Assembly (NCBI GenBank): GCA_025765615.1
Contig: JAIVFJ010000094.1
Location: 62,001 to 126,000 of the forward strand
Direction: 5' to 3'
Length of the DNA: 64,000 nucleotides
Source of the DNA: Zopfochytrium polystomum
Lineage: Eukaryota; Chytridiomycota; Chytridiomycetes; Chytridiales; Chytridiaceae
A program made the position numbers and the translations under genes. The notes beneath the pieces were generated by a model. That model was not told where the DNA came from, ran no database searches, and worked only from the letters and a program-made list of their open reading frames with translations. Below are positions 42,292-51,619 of the stretch, one piece after another (the first letter of the stretch is position 1; each line of letters begins with the position of its first letter).

Positions 42292-43215
42292 ATGTCTGAC
42301 CCAAACAACACCTTCCCTGATGCAACTGCCTTCCAAGCCTTGATGGACCAATTACAAGCCCTTTCAAGACAGACACACCAACTTCAAGAACAAGTCCTTC
42401 ACCAGCAGCACCAGCTTCAACAACAACTTCACCAACAAGAACATCAAGCTCTTCCCCTGCCTCAAGCCAACCAAGCAAGAGAGCCCAAGGTTCCCAGCCC
42501 TGACAAGTTCACTGGGCTGGCCAAAGACCTTAGGAACTTCATGGCCACTGTGGAGAATGTCATCCTTCTCCAACCTTCAAGATTTCCCAGTGAGCAAGTC
42601 AAGGTTCTTTTCACAAGCACCTTCCTGTCTGGTCAAGCTCAATCATGGTACAGATCTCTCCCAAGCACACCCACCACCCTGCAAGAGCTCTGGGAGGGGC
42701 TGGAAGCTACCTTTGGTGACCCCTACACATCTTGGACAGCAAGATCCAAGCTCAAGCATATCAAGCAAGGAAAGCAATCTTGTGTAGCCTACACCAACCA
42801 ATTCAAGCAACTAGCCAGAGACTCTGGATACAATGATGCAGCTCTGATGGAGCTGTACCATGATGGTCTCCATGAGTCTATCCAAGACATGCTCTCCCAG
42901 TCTCTGCACATCCCTGAGACCTTGGAAGAGTACATTCTCCTTGCCATCAAGATTGACAACAGACTCTACTCCAAGAGGCTGAAGCAAAGACAAGTAGGAA
43001 CTACATCAAGACCTACCCCAGTCCCTCAAGCTCTTACAGTTCCTGAACCCATGCAAGTGGATGCAGTTGAGACACTTCCTAAGGGTCCTCTGAGCCAAGA
43101 GGAGAAAACAAGGAGGGCCCAGCAGGGACTGTGTTTTTACTGTGGCTCCAAGGAGCATGCTGTCAAGGACTGCCCAAGGAAGAAGCACCCAAACTCCCAG
43201 GTCCAGGCTCACTGA
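42292..43215 (+). CDS. gag: Ty3 element Gag with zinc knuckle
   Basis: 307 residues, intact. Gln/His-rich N-terminus (about 20-60), retrotransposon Gag core (LRNFMATVENVILLQPSRFP, WYRSLPSTPTTLQELWEGLE, LEYILLAIKID-type end), and a C-terminal CX2CX4HX4C zinc knuckle (CFYCGSKEHAVKDC). It forms the particle and binds element RNA. The next frame starts inside the knuckle and lies at -1, overlapping by about 85 nt. Confidence 0.9.
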   Translation: MSDPNNTFPDATAFQALMDQLQALSRQTHQLQEQVLHQQHQLQQQLHQQEHQALPLPQANQAREPKVPSPDKFTGLAKDLRNFMATVENVILLQPSRFPSEQVKVLFTSTFLSGQAQSWYRSLPSTPTTLQELWEGLEATFGDPYTSWTARSKLKHIKQGKQSCVAYTNQFKQLARDSGYNDAALMELYHDGLHESIQDMLSQSLHIPETLEEYILLAIKIDNRLYSKRLKQRQVGTTSRPTPVPQALTVPEPMQVDAVETLPKGPLSQEEKTRRAQQGLCFYCGSKEHAVKDCPRKKHPNSQVQAH

Positions 43216-44729
43216 GGGGCAATTCCCTGGACCCTCCTCCAAGCTGCCCCTGTTTCATCACCACCACCAGCACCACAAACACCTCAGATTCCAAGCCCCA
43301 CCAACTCACCATGGATGTCAAGATTCAACTCTCACCCAAGTCAACCATCACAACCAAGGCCCTTATAGACTCTGGATCATCCTGCAACATCATTGATGCC
43401 ACCCTTGCCAAGTCTTGTGCCATTCCTACGATCAAGAAATCCACACCCCTCAAGGTCCACTTTGCCAATCATGCTCTGTTCAAGGAAATCAGCCATGAAA
43501 CCAAGCTAAACCTCCACATCCAAGACTTTCCACCATCCATGGTCAACCTGGAAGTATTGGATCTTGGCTCACCCACATTCTCTGTCATCCTGGGATTACC
43601 ATGGCTGCAAGCCCAGAACCCTGCCATTGATTGGGTCACTGGTCAAGTCCAACCTCCACCAATTGGAACAGTCACCCAAAACTCAAGTCAAGCCTCCAAG
43701 TCTCATGCTCTCAAGTCCCTGATTCAAGGTTCTCAGCCTAGTATCCAAGGTCAACGACAAATTACAGCTCCAGTATCAGCCTGCAGCTCACAGATCCCAG
43801 CCAAGATTCAAGTTTCACAGTTCACAGTTCATAGTCAAGATTCCAGCACAGCTCATAGAGCTCACAGTCATGGCCAAGTCTGTAGTTCACAGAACCCACA
43901 GTCAAAGATTCAAGTACCACAGTTCACAGTCCAAATTCTAGATTCAAGCTCCACAGCTCACAGTCTTTGCCAAGAACAGAACCCTCAGTCAAAAAAGATT
44001 CAAGAATCACAGTTCCCAGTCAACAATTCAAGCCCCACTGCTGATGAGCACAGAAGGACAGACCTTGCACCTGAAGGGGGAGATGGTTTCACCCCACCAT
44101 CCAAGACACACCTTTCACTGCTTCCTGACAGTGTGTGGGCCCATGCTATTTCCAAGGACCCCAAGCCTCACAAGATTCAAATCAGCCAAGAAGAGGAAAA
44201 ACTTGAGATACTCAAGACAAGGCATGATGCAGCAACAGCTGGACACCCAGGAGAGCACAAGACATATGAGCTTGTTTCCAGAGACTTTTACTGGCCAGGC
44301 ATGAGGAAGAACTTGCAGACCAAAAGACCAAGTCCCAAGCTAGACAACCTCAAGTTGAGACCTTTCAAGATCTTGGAGCAAATCAATCCAGTCACCTTCA
44401 AGCTGGATCTCCCTGCATCCATGAAGATCCACCCAGTTTTCCATGTCAGCCTTTTAGAGAAGTTTGTGGCCAATTCCATTCCAGGCAGAGTTGTTCCTCC
44501 TCCTCCTCCAGTTGAGGTAGAAGGTGAAGAGGAATTTGAGGTTGAACAAATCTTGGATGCCAAGTGGTTTGGAAGGACACTCAAGTTCCTTGTTAAGTGG
44601 AAAGGTTACTCAGATGCTGACAACACCTGGGAGCCTGAGTCAAACCTCACTCACTGCCAAGACCTTCTGCTCGAGTTCAAGACCAGGTACCCCACCAAGT
44701 TGCAGAAGAGGCCTAAAAGGGGGAGATGA
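43131..44729 (+). CDS. pol: Ty3 element truncated Pol: protease, partial integrase, chromodomain
   Basis: Continuous frame at -1 to gag, ending at the LTR. Aspartic protease with ALIDSGSSCNIID (43355-43400). Then a spacer with three imperfect repeats built on SSQNPQSKIQVPQFTV. Then the first half of the integrase HHCC domain (HDAATAGHPGEHKTYELVSR, DFYWPGM). The frame jumps straight to the integrase C-terminus (LRPFKILEQINPVTFKLDLP, HPVFHVSLLEKF) and a chromodomain (about 44530-44690: EVEQILDAKWFGRTLKFLVK, WKGYSDADNTWEPESNL). RT, RNase H and the DDE core are absent, yet the reading frame stays open through every junction. Confidence 0.88.
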   Translation: MFLLWLQGACCQGLPKEEAPKLPGPGSLRGNSLDPPPSCPCFITTTSTTNTSDSKPHQLTMDVKIQLSPKSTITTKALIDSGSSCNIIDATLAKSCAIPTIKKSTPLKVHFANHALFKEISHETKLNLHIQDFPPSMVNLEVLDLGSPTFSVILGLPWLQAQNPAIDWVTGQVQPPPIGTVTQNSSQASKSHALKSLIQGSQPSIQGQRQITAPVSACSSQIPAKIQVSQFTVHSQDSSTAHRAHSHGQVCSSQNPQSKIQVPQFTVQILDSSSTAHSLCQEQNPQSKKIQESQFPVNNSSPTADEHRRTDLAPEGGDGFTPPSKTHLSLLPDSVWAHAISKDPKPHKIQISQEEEKLEILKTRHDAATAGHPGEHKTYELVSRDFYWPGMRKNLQTKRPSPKLDNLKLRPFKILEQINPVTFKLDLPASMKIHPVFHVSLLEKFVANSIPGRVVPPPPPVEVEGEEEFEVEQILDAKWFGRTLKFLVKWKGYSDADNTWEPESNLTHCQDLLLEFKTRYPTKLQKRPKRGR

Positions 44730-45082
44730 TGTTATGAATCACCCTCTGGAAACCTCTGGAACCTTCCAGAACATTCCTTCATGGAACCTTCTGGAACCTT
44801 CTGGAACCTTCTAGAACATTCCTTCATGGAACCTTGTGGAACCTTCTGGAACCTTCTTTGCTTTCCTGACTTGTCTTGTTGTCATTGGTATCATTGGTAT
44901 CATTGTATTACTAATTGCTCTTTCTGGAACTTTCTTGGAGTCTTGACAAGGAACACTCTCAAAAGGTATAAAAGGGGGATGGGGGACCTGTCCCATCCCT
45001 CAAGTGAATTATTGTTTCCAATACAATCATCACTCCTCTCAGTTCCTTGTCTGCCTTGTCCTGTCCTGCCCTGTTCCTGACA
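44730..45082 (+). repeat. 3' LTR of the Ty3 element
   Basis: Same 353 bp as the 5' LTR by eye. Its TG start follows directly on the pol stop codon. Confidence 0.92.
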
Positions 45083-45226
45083 GTGAGGCCTTGTGTCTCC
45101 CATGGTGGGCCGTTGAACCCTCTTGAGCAAGGGCTGCCTACTCCACTTGGACTGAACAGACAGCTGACCAAATACAGAACAAGAACAATCCCCCTCACCT
45201 GTGATGAAGGTGCCTTGCAAGGTTGT

Positions 45227-45473
45227 CCAGCAGCCACGCGAGTTATTGGTGCGGCAATGCCCACACCAATCCTTCAGAGGGTTGTCCCTCTGAATGTTCA
45301 TTCTTTATGTTTGAGACCCCTGTTCAGATCAGTAGGGATACTTCGTGGACTAGGCAAGTGGTAGGGTTGAAACACCCCTAGATATGAGCCCAATAAAGTT
45401 AGGTTGGCCTATTATTTGCTTTCCTTCACTGGGGCCTAGATCCCAGGGTCAAAGGAGTGAGTATAGTCTCACA
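45227..45473 (+). repeat. Dispersed repeat R3, direct copy
   Basis: Best-preserved copy of R3 (see 28743-28981 and 20385-20520). The Ty3 element sits about 145 bp upstream. Confidence 0.8.
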
Positions 45474-45922
45474 CATTAAAACAACCATATCACGTGACCT
45501 TCTCGTTTGGAGCTATAATCTCTCCCATTCTGCTTATACTTTGCACCGACAAAAGGATAGTCCTGTTCAGGTGAGGAACCTGTTGCTGAACGGTTGAAAG
45601 GGATGCTTCATAGCGAGAATGTTCAAGGAGGCGGTTGTGGTTAACTGAGCCATTGCATTTTTTTGCAATGAAATCGTGGTTGCCTCGCTAGGCCGTTCAG
45701 AAGACAAAGATCAGTTAAAGTTCCCTCTAAAATTGCAACGTTCTCATTGGGTTGCTGCAATTTGAATTTTCTTTGGCGAAAAAAAAACAAAAACAAAACA
45801 AGTGGAAGAATGAGACAAACTACAAAAACAAGACAATCTTAGACCCTGTTCGGCGAGGAAGTGATGGTTCAGTTCCAAAATTTTGTTGTTTTCAGTTCAG
45901 CTGAAATGATACAGCCTTCTGT
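45474..45922. other. Repeat-zone DNA at the left side of the Harbinger remnant
   Basis: At about 45843-45856 ACCCTGTTCGGCGAGG resembles PIF/Harbinger termini, preceded by TTA-like sequence, but no matching right end was found. Subterminal TTCAGTTC-GAAATG motifs follow. Confidence 0.35.
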
Positions 45923-46440
45923 TTGAAAATGGCGGGGGGCTTCAGTTCGACCGAAATGGAGGCAAGGTATGCCCCCTCCATTTCGCTGGAAATTTTGTCA
46001 TTTTGTATCAAAATGGAGGAAACCAATGAAACCACCACCCAAGGGAAGACAGCACGCAAACCGAAGATGAATTGGTCAGCTGAAAGGACATCCTTCTTCG
46101 TCGAAGCAGTCAGGTTTCAGATCCTTGCCGGAAAACGAGCAGGGTCAAGCATCCACGAGAAGGCCTGGGACGTTGTTTTGCAACAGTGTCAGGCGAAGTT
46201 TCATTCCGAACTGGATGTCACTCAGTTGAAAACAAAAATAGGCAGATCTGAAAACAAGGTTGATTCTACGAGACAATCCATCTGAATGCGATTAATGGCA
46301 TCCACAATTCACCTCAGATGGACAGCTGCGACGGTAATGAAGGGGAAAAGTGGATGGGGATGGGAAGGGACTCCGCAATTCAAGCCGATTGTTGAGGATG
46401 ATGTCCTTGCTGAATTTGTTGCAGTGAGATTCTTGTGCGG
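45923..46440 (+). pseudogene. Myb/SANT-like protein of a PIF/Harbinger transposon, frameshifted
   Basis: The 120-residue frame at 45923-46285 contains a Myb/SANT-like domain (MNWSAERTSFFVEAVRFQIL, IHEKAWDVVLQQCQAKFHSE, LDVTQLKTKI), the DNA-binding partner encoded by PIF/Harbinger elements. The usual GWE-type continuation appears in the next frame from about 46335 (GKSGWGWEGTPQFKPIVEDD), so the gene is broken by a frame change near 46250-46300. It is convergent with the transposase, the usual Harbinger layout. Confidence 0.65.
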
Positions 46441-47240
46441 ATCGATGGTTTTGACTGCACTGATTTCCTCACTAATCCTGGCGATCCTTGTTAGACACTT
46501 ACCAAAGCACAGCAGAGCATCTACAATGACATCGCTTTGAAAGGACTTCCAAACTTCGTTGGTTGGAGGTATTTATAGGGGAAATTCAGCAACAAGTAGT
46601 TTGGCACAGGATCCAAACCTGCGTCAAATGCTACTTTGTAGGACGACCTGGCTTGTGAGGATGATGAGTCCTTCTCTTCTTTTGAAGATATAGTATCAGC
46701 TCCCACCAATCCCACAAGCCTTCTAAGCGCAAGTGCATCTGCTGCACTTCAGATGAGATCGGCTCTGTCCAGGTTCAAGGCAATGTTGACGAGGCTGCTC
46801 CTCAATCCTCCGTGTCAATGAAGCGCATCAGAGCACTAGAAGACGAAGACTCCGCGTCAGGTACTACTTCGACAGGCACCAGAGCGAAGTGACCACAACC
46901 AACAGCAAAGCCTGAACGACGCGTTGGCTGCCATCAACGAGACCGTAGGCGTAATTGCAGGCATTTTCACACATCGCCAAAGCGGATCGAATCAGCAAGC
47001 AAGGGCCTCGGTACTGATACGCGCAACCCAGTCTGGAAGCGCTGATTCGTACAGATGATGATGACCCCGAGGGGAACTTTTTACGGGAAGCCGACGCACT
47101 GGATGCGAGTGTCGCGTTTGCTACTTCTCCAGCGTTTGCAGAGACGCTTTTGGGCTTTCAGCAGGAAAGTCTCCCAGTTAAGTTTATGTTGCGTTTATTA
47201 AGAAAGTGATTGGTGGGTAGTCATCAGCCACAGCGCCTCA

Positions 47241-48199
47241 CTAAAGTTTGATAATCAACCCACATTTGTGATGCAATGCCATCACGGAATGGAATTGCGC
47301 TGTCGTCATCGTTGTGTGCCAAAGGTGTATCTGCTTCACGAGCCCTTGCACCCGCTTCGCCCACCGTGTCGGGGTGGTCATCAAAACTGTCGGCGTGGCA
47401 CTTTTGACCGTTTGAAAATCTTCTGGATCGAGGCCACAAATGAAGCAAACCTTTGGTTGGTTTGTTTGTGCAAATTCTTTAAGATGATTGAAGTGAGAGC
47501 CGGCATCTGCTATATAATATTTTCCTGCATGGACGGAAACCCCTTTTGAGAGCACGTTTTGGAGAACCTGAACATAGTTTTCAAATGAACAGTGAGCATA
47601 AATAGCGACAAAGCATAGGTTCATCACCCTTGAGTCGCGGGCACTGCCCTCCCAACCAGCAAGGATGTAATGATAATTCGTGTCGAAACCACAGACGCCA
47701 AGAACGTTCTGGCTGATCGTACCCTTACGATTTCTCCAAGCAAGCGATGAACCAGATTCGCTAACACAAGCTGAAATATGCGTGCCGTCAATTGCTCCTG
47801 GATTTGTGCAACGATCAGACAAGGAGTGAGAGTAAGGTCTTTGAAGTACGGGTACAGTTTTGGATCGGAGAAGATGTATCAAGGAGTAACTGTTTCGGCT
47901 TGAGGAACCTGCACGTAGGTTGGGTAGAGTGAACGAATGGCCCGTATCACTCCGTTCACTGATCGGCTGATTGTATCGCCGGATCGCTGGAATCGCTCGT
48001 GCACAGCTCCATTGGAGAGGCTGTTGGCGCATATGTACAGAAAGATCGCAACTTGCTCTTCGTGAGTCCTGTATCTCGCCTTTGGAAGCTCCCCAGTGAG
48101 AATAAGTTCCAAAACGAGAAGACTGGTATTCATGACAAAGGTTGGGATGATGGTCAGGGTTGGTGTCAGTGTGCAATTGATCAGCATATTGCGTCGCAC
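47241..48199 (-). pseudogene. PIF/Harbinger (DDE_Tnp_4) transposase, broken
   Basis: N-terminal helix-turn-helix part lies in one frame (48199-47879: EEQVAIFLYICANSLSNGAV, HERFQRSGDTISRSVNGVIR), continuing past an in-frame stop (47879-47881) as FSDPKLYPYFKD. The catalytic part is in another frame (GAIDGTHISACVS, WRNRKGTISQNVLGVCGFDT, ILAGWEGSARDSRV, GKYYIADAG), with two catalytic Asp residues visible. At least one stop and one frame change make it inactive. Confidence 0.8.
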
Positions 48200-48479
48200 T
48201 CGAAGTTTCTATGTCCATCCGCCGTTTTTCATTGATCCGCCGTTTATGGCCTGCTAGAAGCTCCTGGAGCCAAGCAGATCCGGTGAGGGCTGACGTATGT
48301 GGAGGAACCTTGTTGTACAGACTGTTCCAGCATGGAACCACGTATGCATCGATCGCAACTGCAGCATAGGCAAGCAATGTTAGGCGAAACTGACTGGTTA
48401 GCAGCAAGAGGCACAAGACGGACCCAAACCTATTGTGGCTGTCAGTTATCGTTCTCACAATGCCCATGGAAGAGCGAGC

Positions 48480-48665
48480 CACTGCCAATGCAGACCTGGG
48501 CGCTGGCTTGCACGATGACAAATACTCTGAGTATTAAGTGGAACGGAAACCCAGTGTCAACAGTTTTCCTCCTCCTCTGCTCAAGCAGATAATATAGGAG
48601 AGGTTTTTACCCTGTGCCAGCCACGCTTGCCTAGCAACTATTACAGTGTGTATATCATCATCATG
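48480..48665 (+). repeat. Dispersed repeat R4, partial copy
   Basis: Matches 40438-40630 in direct orientation and starts where the upstream Harbinger-like homology fades, so an R4 insertion or deletion may have removed the transposon's right end. Confidence 0.65.
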
Positions 48666-50020
48666 CTGCGGCATGTGTGACCACCGTCAGGGTTCGTGCA
48701 TTGACAAGGCACAATGGTGATTGCAGAGCCATTCCTTGTCACAGATAGATCACGTGTTTATTAAGTAAACAACTGTGCAGATTCAAGGACGAAGATTTTT
48801 GTGGGCAAATCCAAAAAAGGCCTTCTGTTTGGCTTTGAACAGTAACCACAATATTCTCCCACACTCTGCGCACTGCATGTTTTCGATGCGCGAGAGGAGA
48901 AACCTGAGAAAAAAGAAAAAAATTGCGCACAGCTGTACCAGCTAAGAACAGTGGTGATAAATGTCTTTGCTCAGCCAAGAAGCCCCTTGCCGAGTGCCTT
49001 GGTGTAGGGGCAGCCCGATATGCCTTCCTCTCCGTTTGCAGAATACTCTCCTGCAATTTCTCATCCGTTTATCACCTGTTCTCATCGCACAATGACGGTG
49101 CGCTGCCGCGTGGCTGATTTGTTTACCTGTAATCAGGTGAATGGAGCTCAAGGAATAAAAAAAAAATAGATCTGCCTGCAATGCGGTAACTGCAAATGTT
49201 TGAAACGATTATGTGGGAAAGCCGTTCGGTGGCAAGGCAATACCATGTTGGTGTCTGACAGGGTTTTGGGGTTTGGATATTCGCTTTTATGTATTTTATT
49301 TCGCTGATTGTCCCAAAGAGTATCAGAAACCCTTTTTTGGAGAAGCCCACCCGACACGGAAGTCGCATTTACCTTGGGAAGTCTTGTCTAGTGCAGAAAA
49401 AAGGTGTAGAGTAAAGCTACATCTGAACTCCTTGTCTCGAAGTGAAAGAAAGACTCATCTCAAGCCACTTTCTTTTTTGTTCCGTTTCTTTGTTCTTCTT
49501 GACTTATTTTGGCCCCCATCTTCCAGGACGGTCTGATTTTGGAACGGTGAGTGTGGTTCACTGGCTCCCCGGCCTCTTGGTCACGACCCCGCTTCGACTA
49601 GAGGACTTTGTTTTGCAATCTTGACAGCTTTTTGAACCCTGTTTGAATCCCTTGGCTCTTCAAGCGTTAAAGTCGCCGACGCTGATGCATCACCAAGGGT
49701 ACCCATTTCGCTTCTTGACTCAATGTCAAGCAGAGAGAATCGGGATTAGGGTATTCCCCAGCTCTTCTCGCAGAGTCACAGGCACCAATATATTGGACCT
49801 CCAAACAGCAGCGGTCCGAGTGCGCTTGTGATGTGCAGCCGCTAAGGTGACCTCGCGATATCCGCCGAAAGACTTTCTCTTTTCGATATTCGAACGACTG
49901 CGCGCGCGCACGGGGCGGAGGGGGGGGAAGGGATGGAGGGCAGGTAACAACAACAACAACAGGCATGCGTACAGTTTTCCCACATTGGCTGAGACTTCGT
50001 GGATGAGGCTGCGCAATCCT

Positions 50021-50062
<42 letters not shown>

Positions 50063-50610
50063 GGACACAGAGAAGAGATGACGTGTCTATCAGGTTGGTT
50101 GCATCCACGATCACGCCATCATTCCGTTTCAACCTCGATAGCTTCCCTTAGTCACAGCTGGGGTGGGGACAGGGCTGGGGTGTCAGTCCGCCGGCCTTGC
50201 AGCTGCTGCCACCCGCTTTATCGCGAACACTCAAGTAGTGTATTGGGCGGGCGATCGAGGGTGTTTCCCGCCTCTGTCTCTCGCATTAGCCGGATGACTC
50301 GCAATTCAATTGAGCAGGCAGGTCATGCGCAGTTTGATAGAGACAAGCCTGTCTCTTCTATTTGTGGTCTATCTCTCTCTCTCTCGCTCTCTCTCTCACT
50401 CACACACACACACACACACACTCTCTCTCTCTCTGTCTCTCTCTCTCTTTCTTTTAGACGTGCACAGCTTGTCTCCTATCTCGTATCTCTCGGTTGCTGA
50501 TATGATTTGATCGGTGATCACACGTGTCCCGACCAAAAATTTCTTTCTTCTTGGCGTCACGCGGAAGGGAGCTGACACGGTGGCACAGCTTGTTGTGCAT
50601 TCACTGAGGA

Positions 50611-50644
<34 letters not shown>

Positions 50645-51619
50645 CTGATAAATATTGACTGGAAAAAAATGAGATATCCAAAAACAGACAAAAAGAGAAA
50701 AAGCAAACAAAACCAAAAAGATCCGCCGTTTTTCCCCCCTTTTTTTCCCATCACAAAACGCGAATCTAATCTTACAATCTCTCTCTGTCTCTCTCTCTAT
50801 CTCTCTGTCTCCCTCTCTCTCTTTCTCCGTGGGGCCTGTCCCGACACACGACACAGCAGCGTCTAGGGCCTGCTGCACTAATGCGTCGAGCCCTTCTTAA
50901 CCGTACGCACCACGCCGCCGCAGCTCTCTCAGTCCAGCTTTCTCCTCAATAATAATAATACCACTTTCCAAAACAGTGCGATTGCAGAGTGCTCTGGATG
51001 CGCGCGGGTGGAGTAGATAAGGGAAAAGAGCAAGGTGGAGCTGGGGTTGAGGGAAGGTTCCAAGGACCCGACCGGACGCACGCAGCAGCAAAAAGCCCTG
51101 ACGGCGTTCGGTGGAAAAAGTGAGAATAAGTTGGAAAAAAAAAAACAAACAAAAACGAAAACAACTGTCCGAAACAAAAGAAAAATGAAGAAAGAAAATC
51201 TGTAACCACCGGAAACAAGGACCAATCAAACTGCCGAAAATGCACGCACCACGATTATTTCTCCTTTCTTCTCAAGTCAGTCGCTCTCTCTGTCTCTCCA
51301 CCACCTATGTCTCCCGCTCTCCTTCTCTTTCTCTGTCTCCCGCTTCCCCCGCTGTTTCTGTTTTGTCTTGCCTTGTTTGTCTCTTCCACGCACGCACGAC
51401 CAGTTTCATCCACGCTCTGCCGTCTGTCTCTGTCTCTTTCGGCCTTGTGCCACTTGTAATAAAACAAACAAAAACCGGTAAAAAATAAACCATCAAGTAT
51501 TTAATACTTTTTTGGCCAATGCGCAAGCAGAAACGGAAAACAAAAAAAAAAAAAAACACCTCACAACACACGCACACGCCCACCGTCTCTCTCAGTCTCT
51601 CTCCCTGTCTCTCTTTTCG
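48666..51619. other. Intergenic region rich in microsatellites
   Basis: GA tract at 50027-50059, TC/CA compound tract at about 50369-50448, TTGA tetranucleotide tract at about 50612-50645, CT tracts at 50777-50825. About 40 bp of CT-rich sequence immediately precedes the ATG at 51620. Open frames are short or microsatellite-driven; no gene supported. Confidence 0.45.

Larger units (their letters stand above)
41899..45082 (+). mobile_element. Ty3/chromovirus LTR retrotransposon, structurally complete but lacking RT
   Basis: 3184-bp element bounded by two 353-bp LTRs in which I see no difference, and flanked by the duplication GTGAG (41894-41898, 45083-45087). Internal order is gag, aspartic protease, integrase zinc-binding fragment, integrase C-terminal fragment and chromodomain. 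Reverse transcriptase, RNase H and the integrase catalytic core are missing. A polypurine tract (AAAAGGGGGAGATGA, 44715-44729) abuts the 3' LTR. The apparently identical LTRs imply very recent insertion, so a deletion derivative mobilised in trans by a full-length relative is the simplest reading. Confidence 0.9.

Noticed and set aside
43131..43215. Programmed -1 frameshift site between gag and pol
   Set aside because: The overlap and frame are right, and a run of five T is present, but no canonical slippery heptamer is visible.
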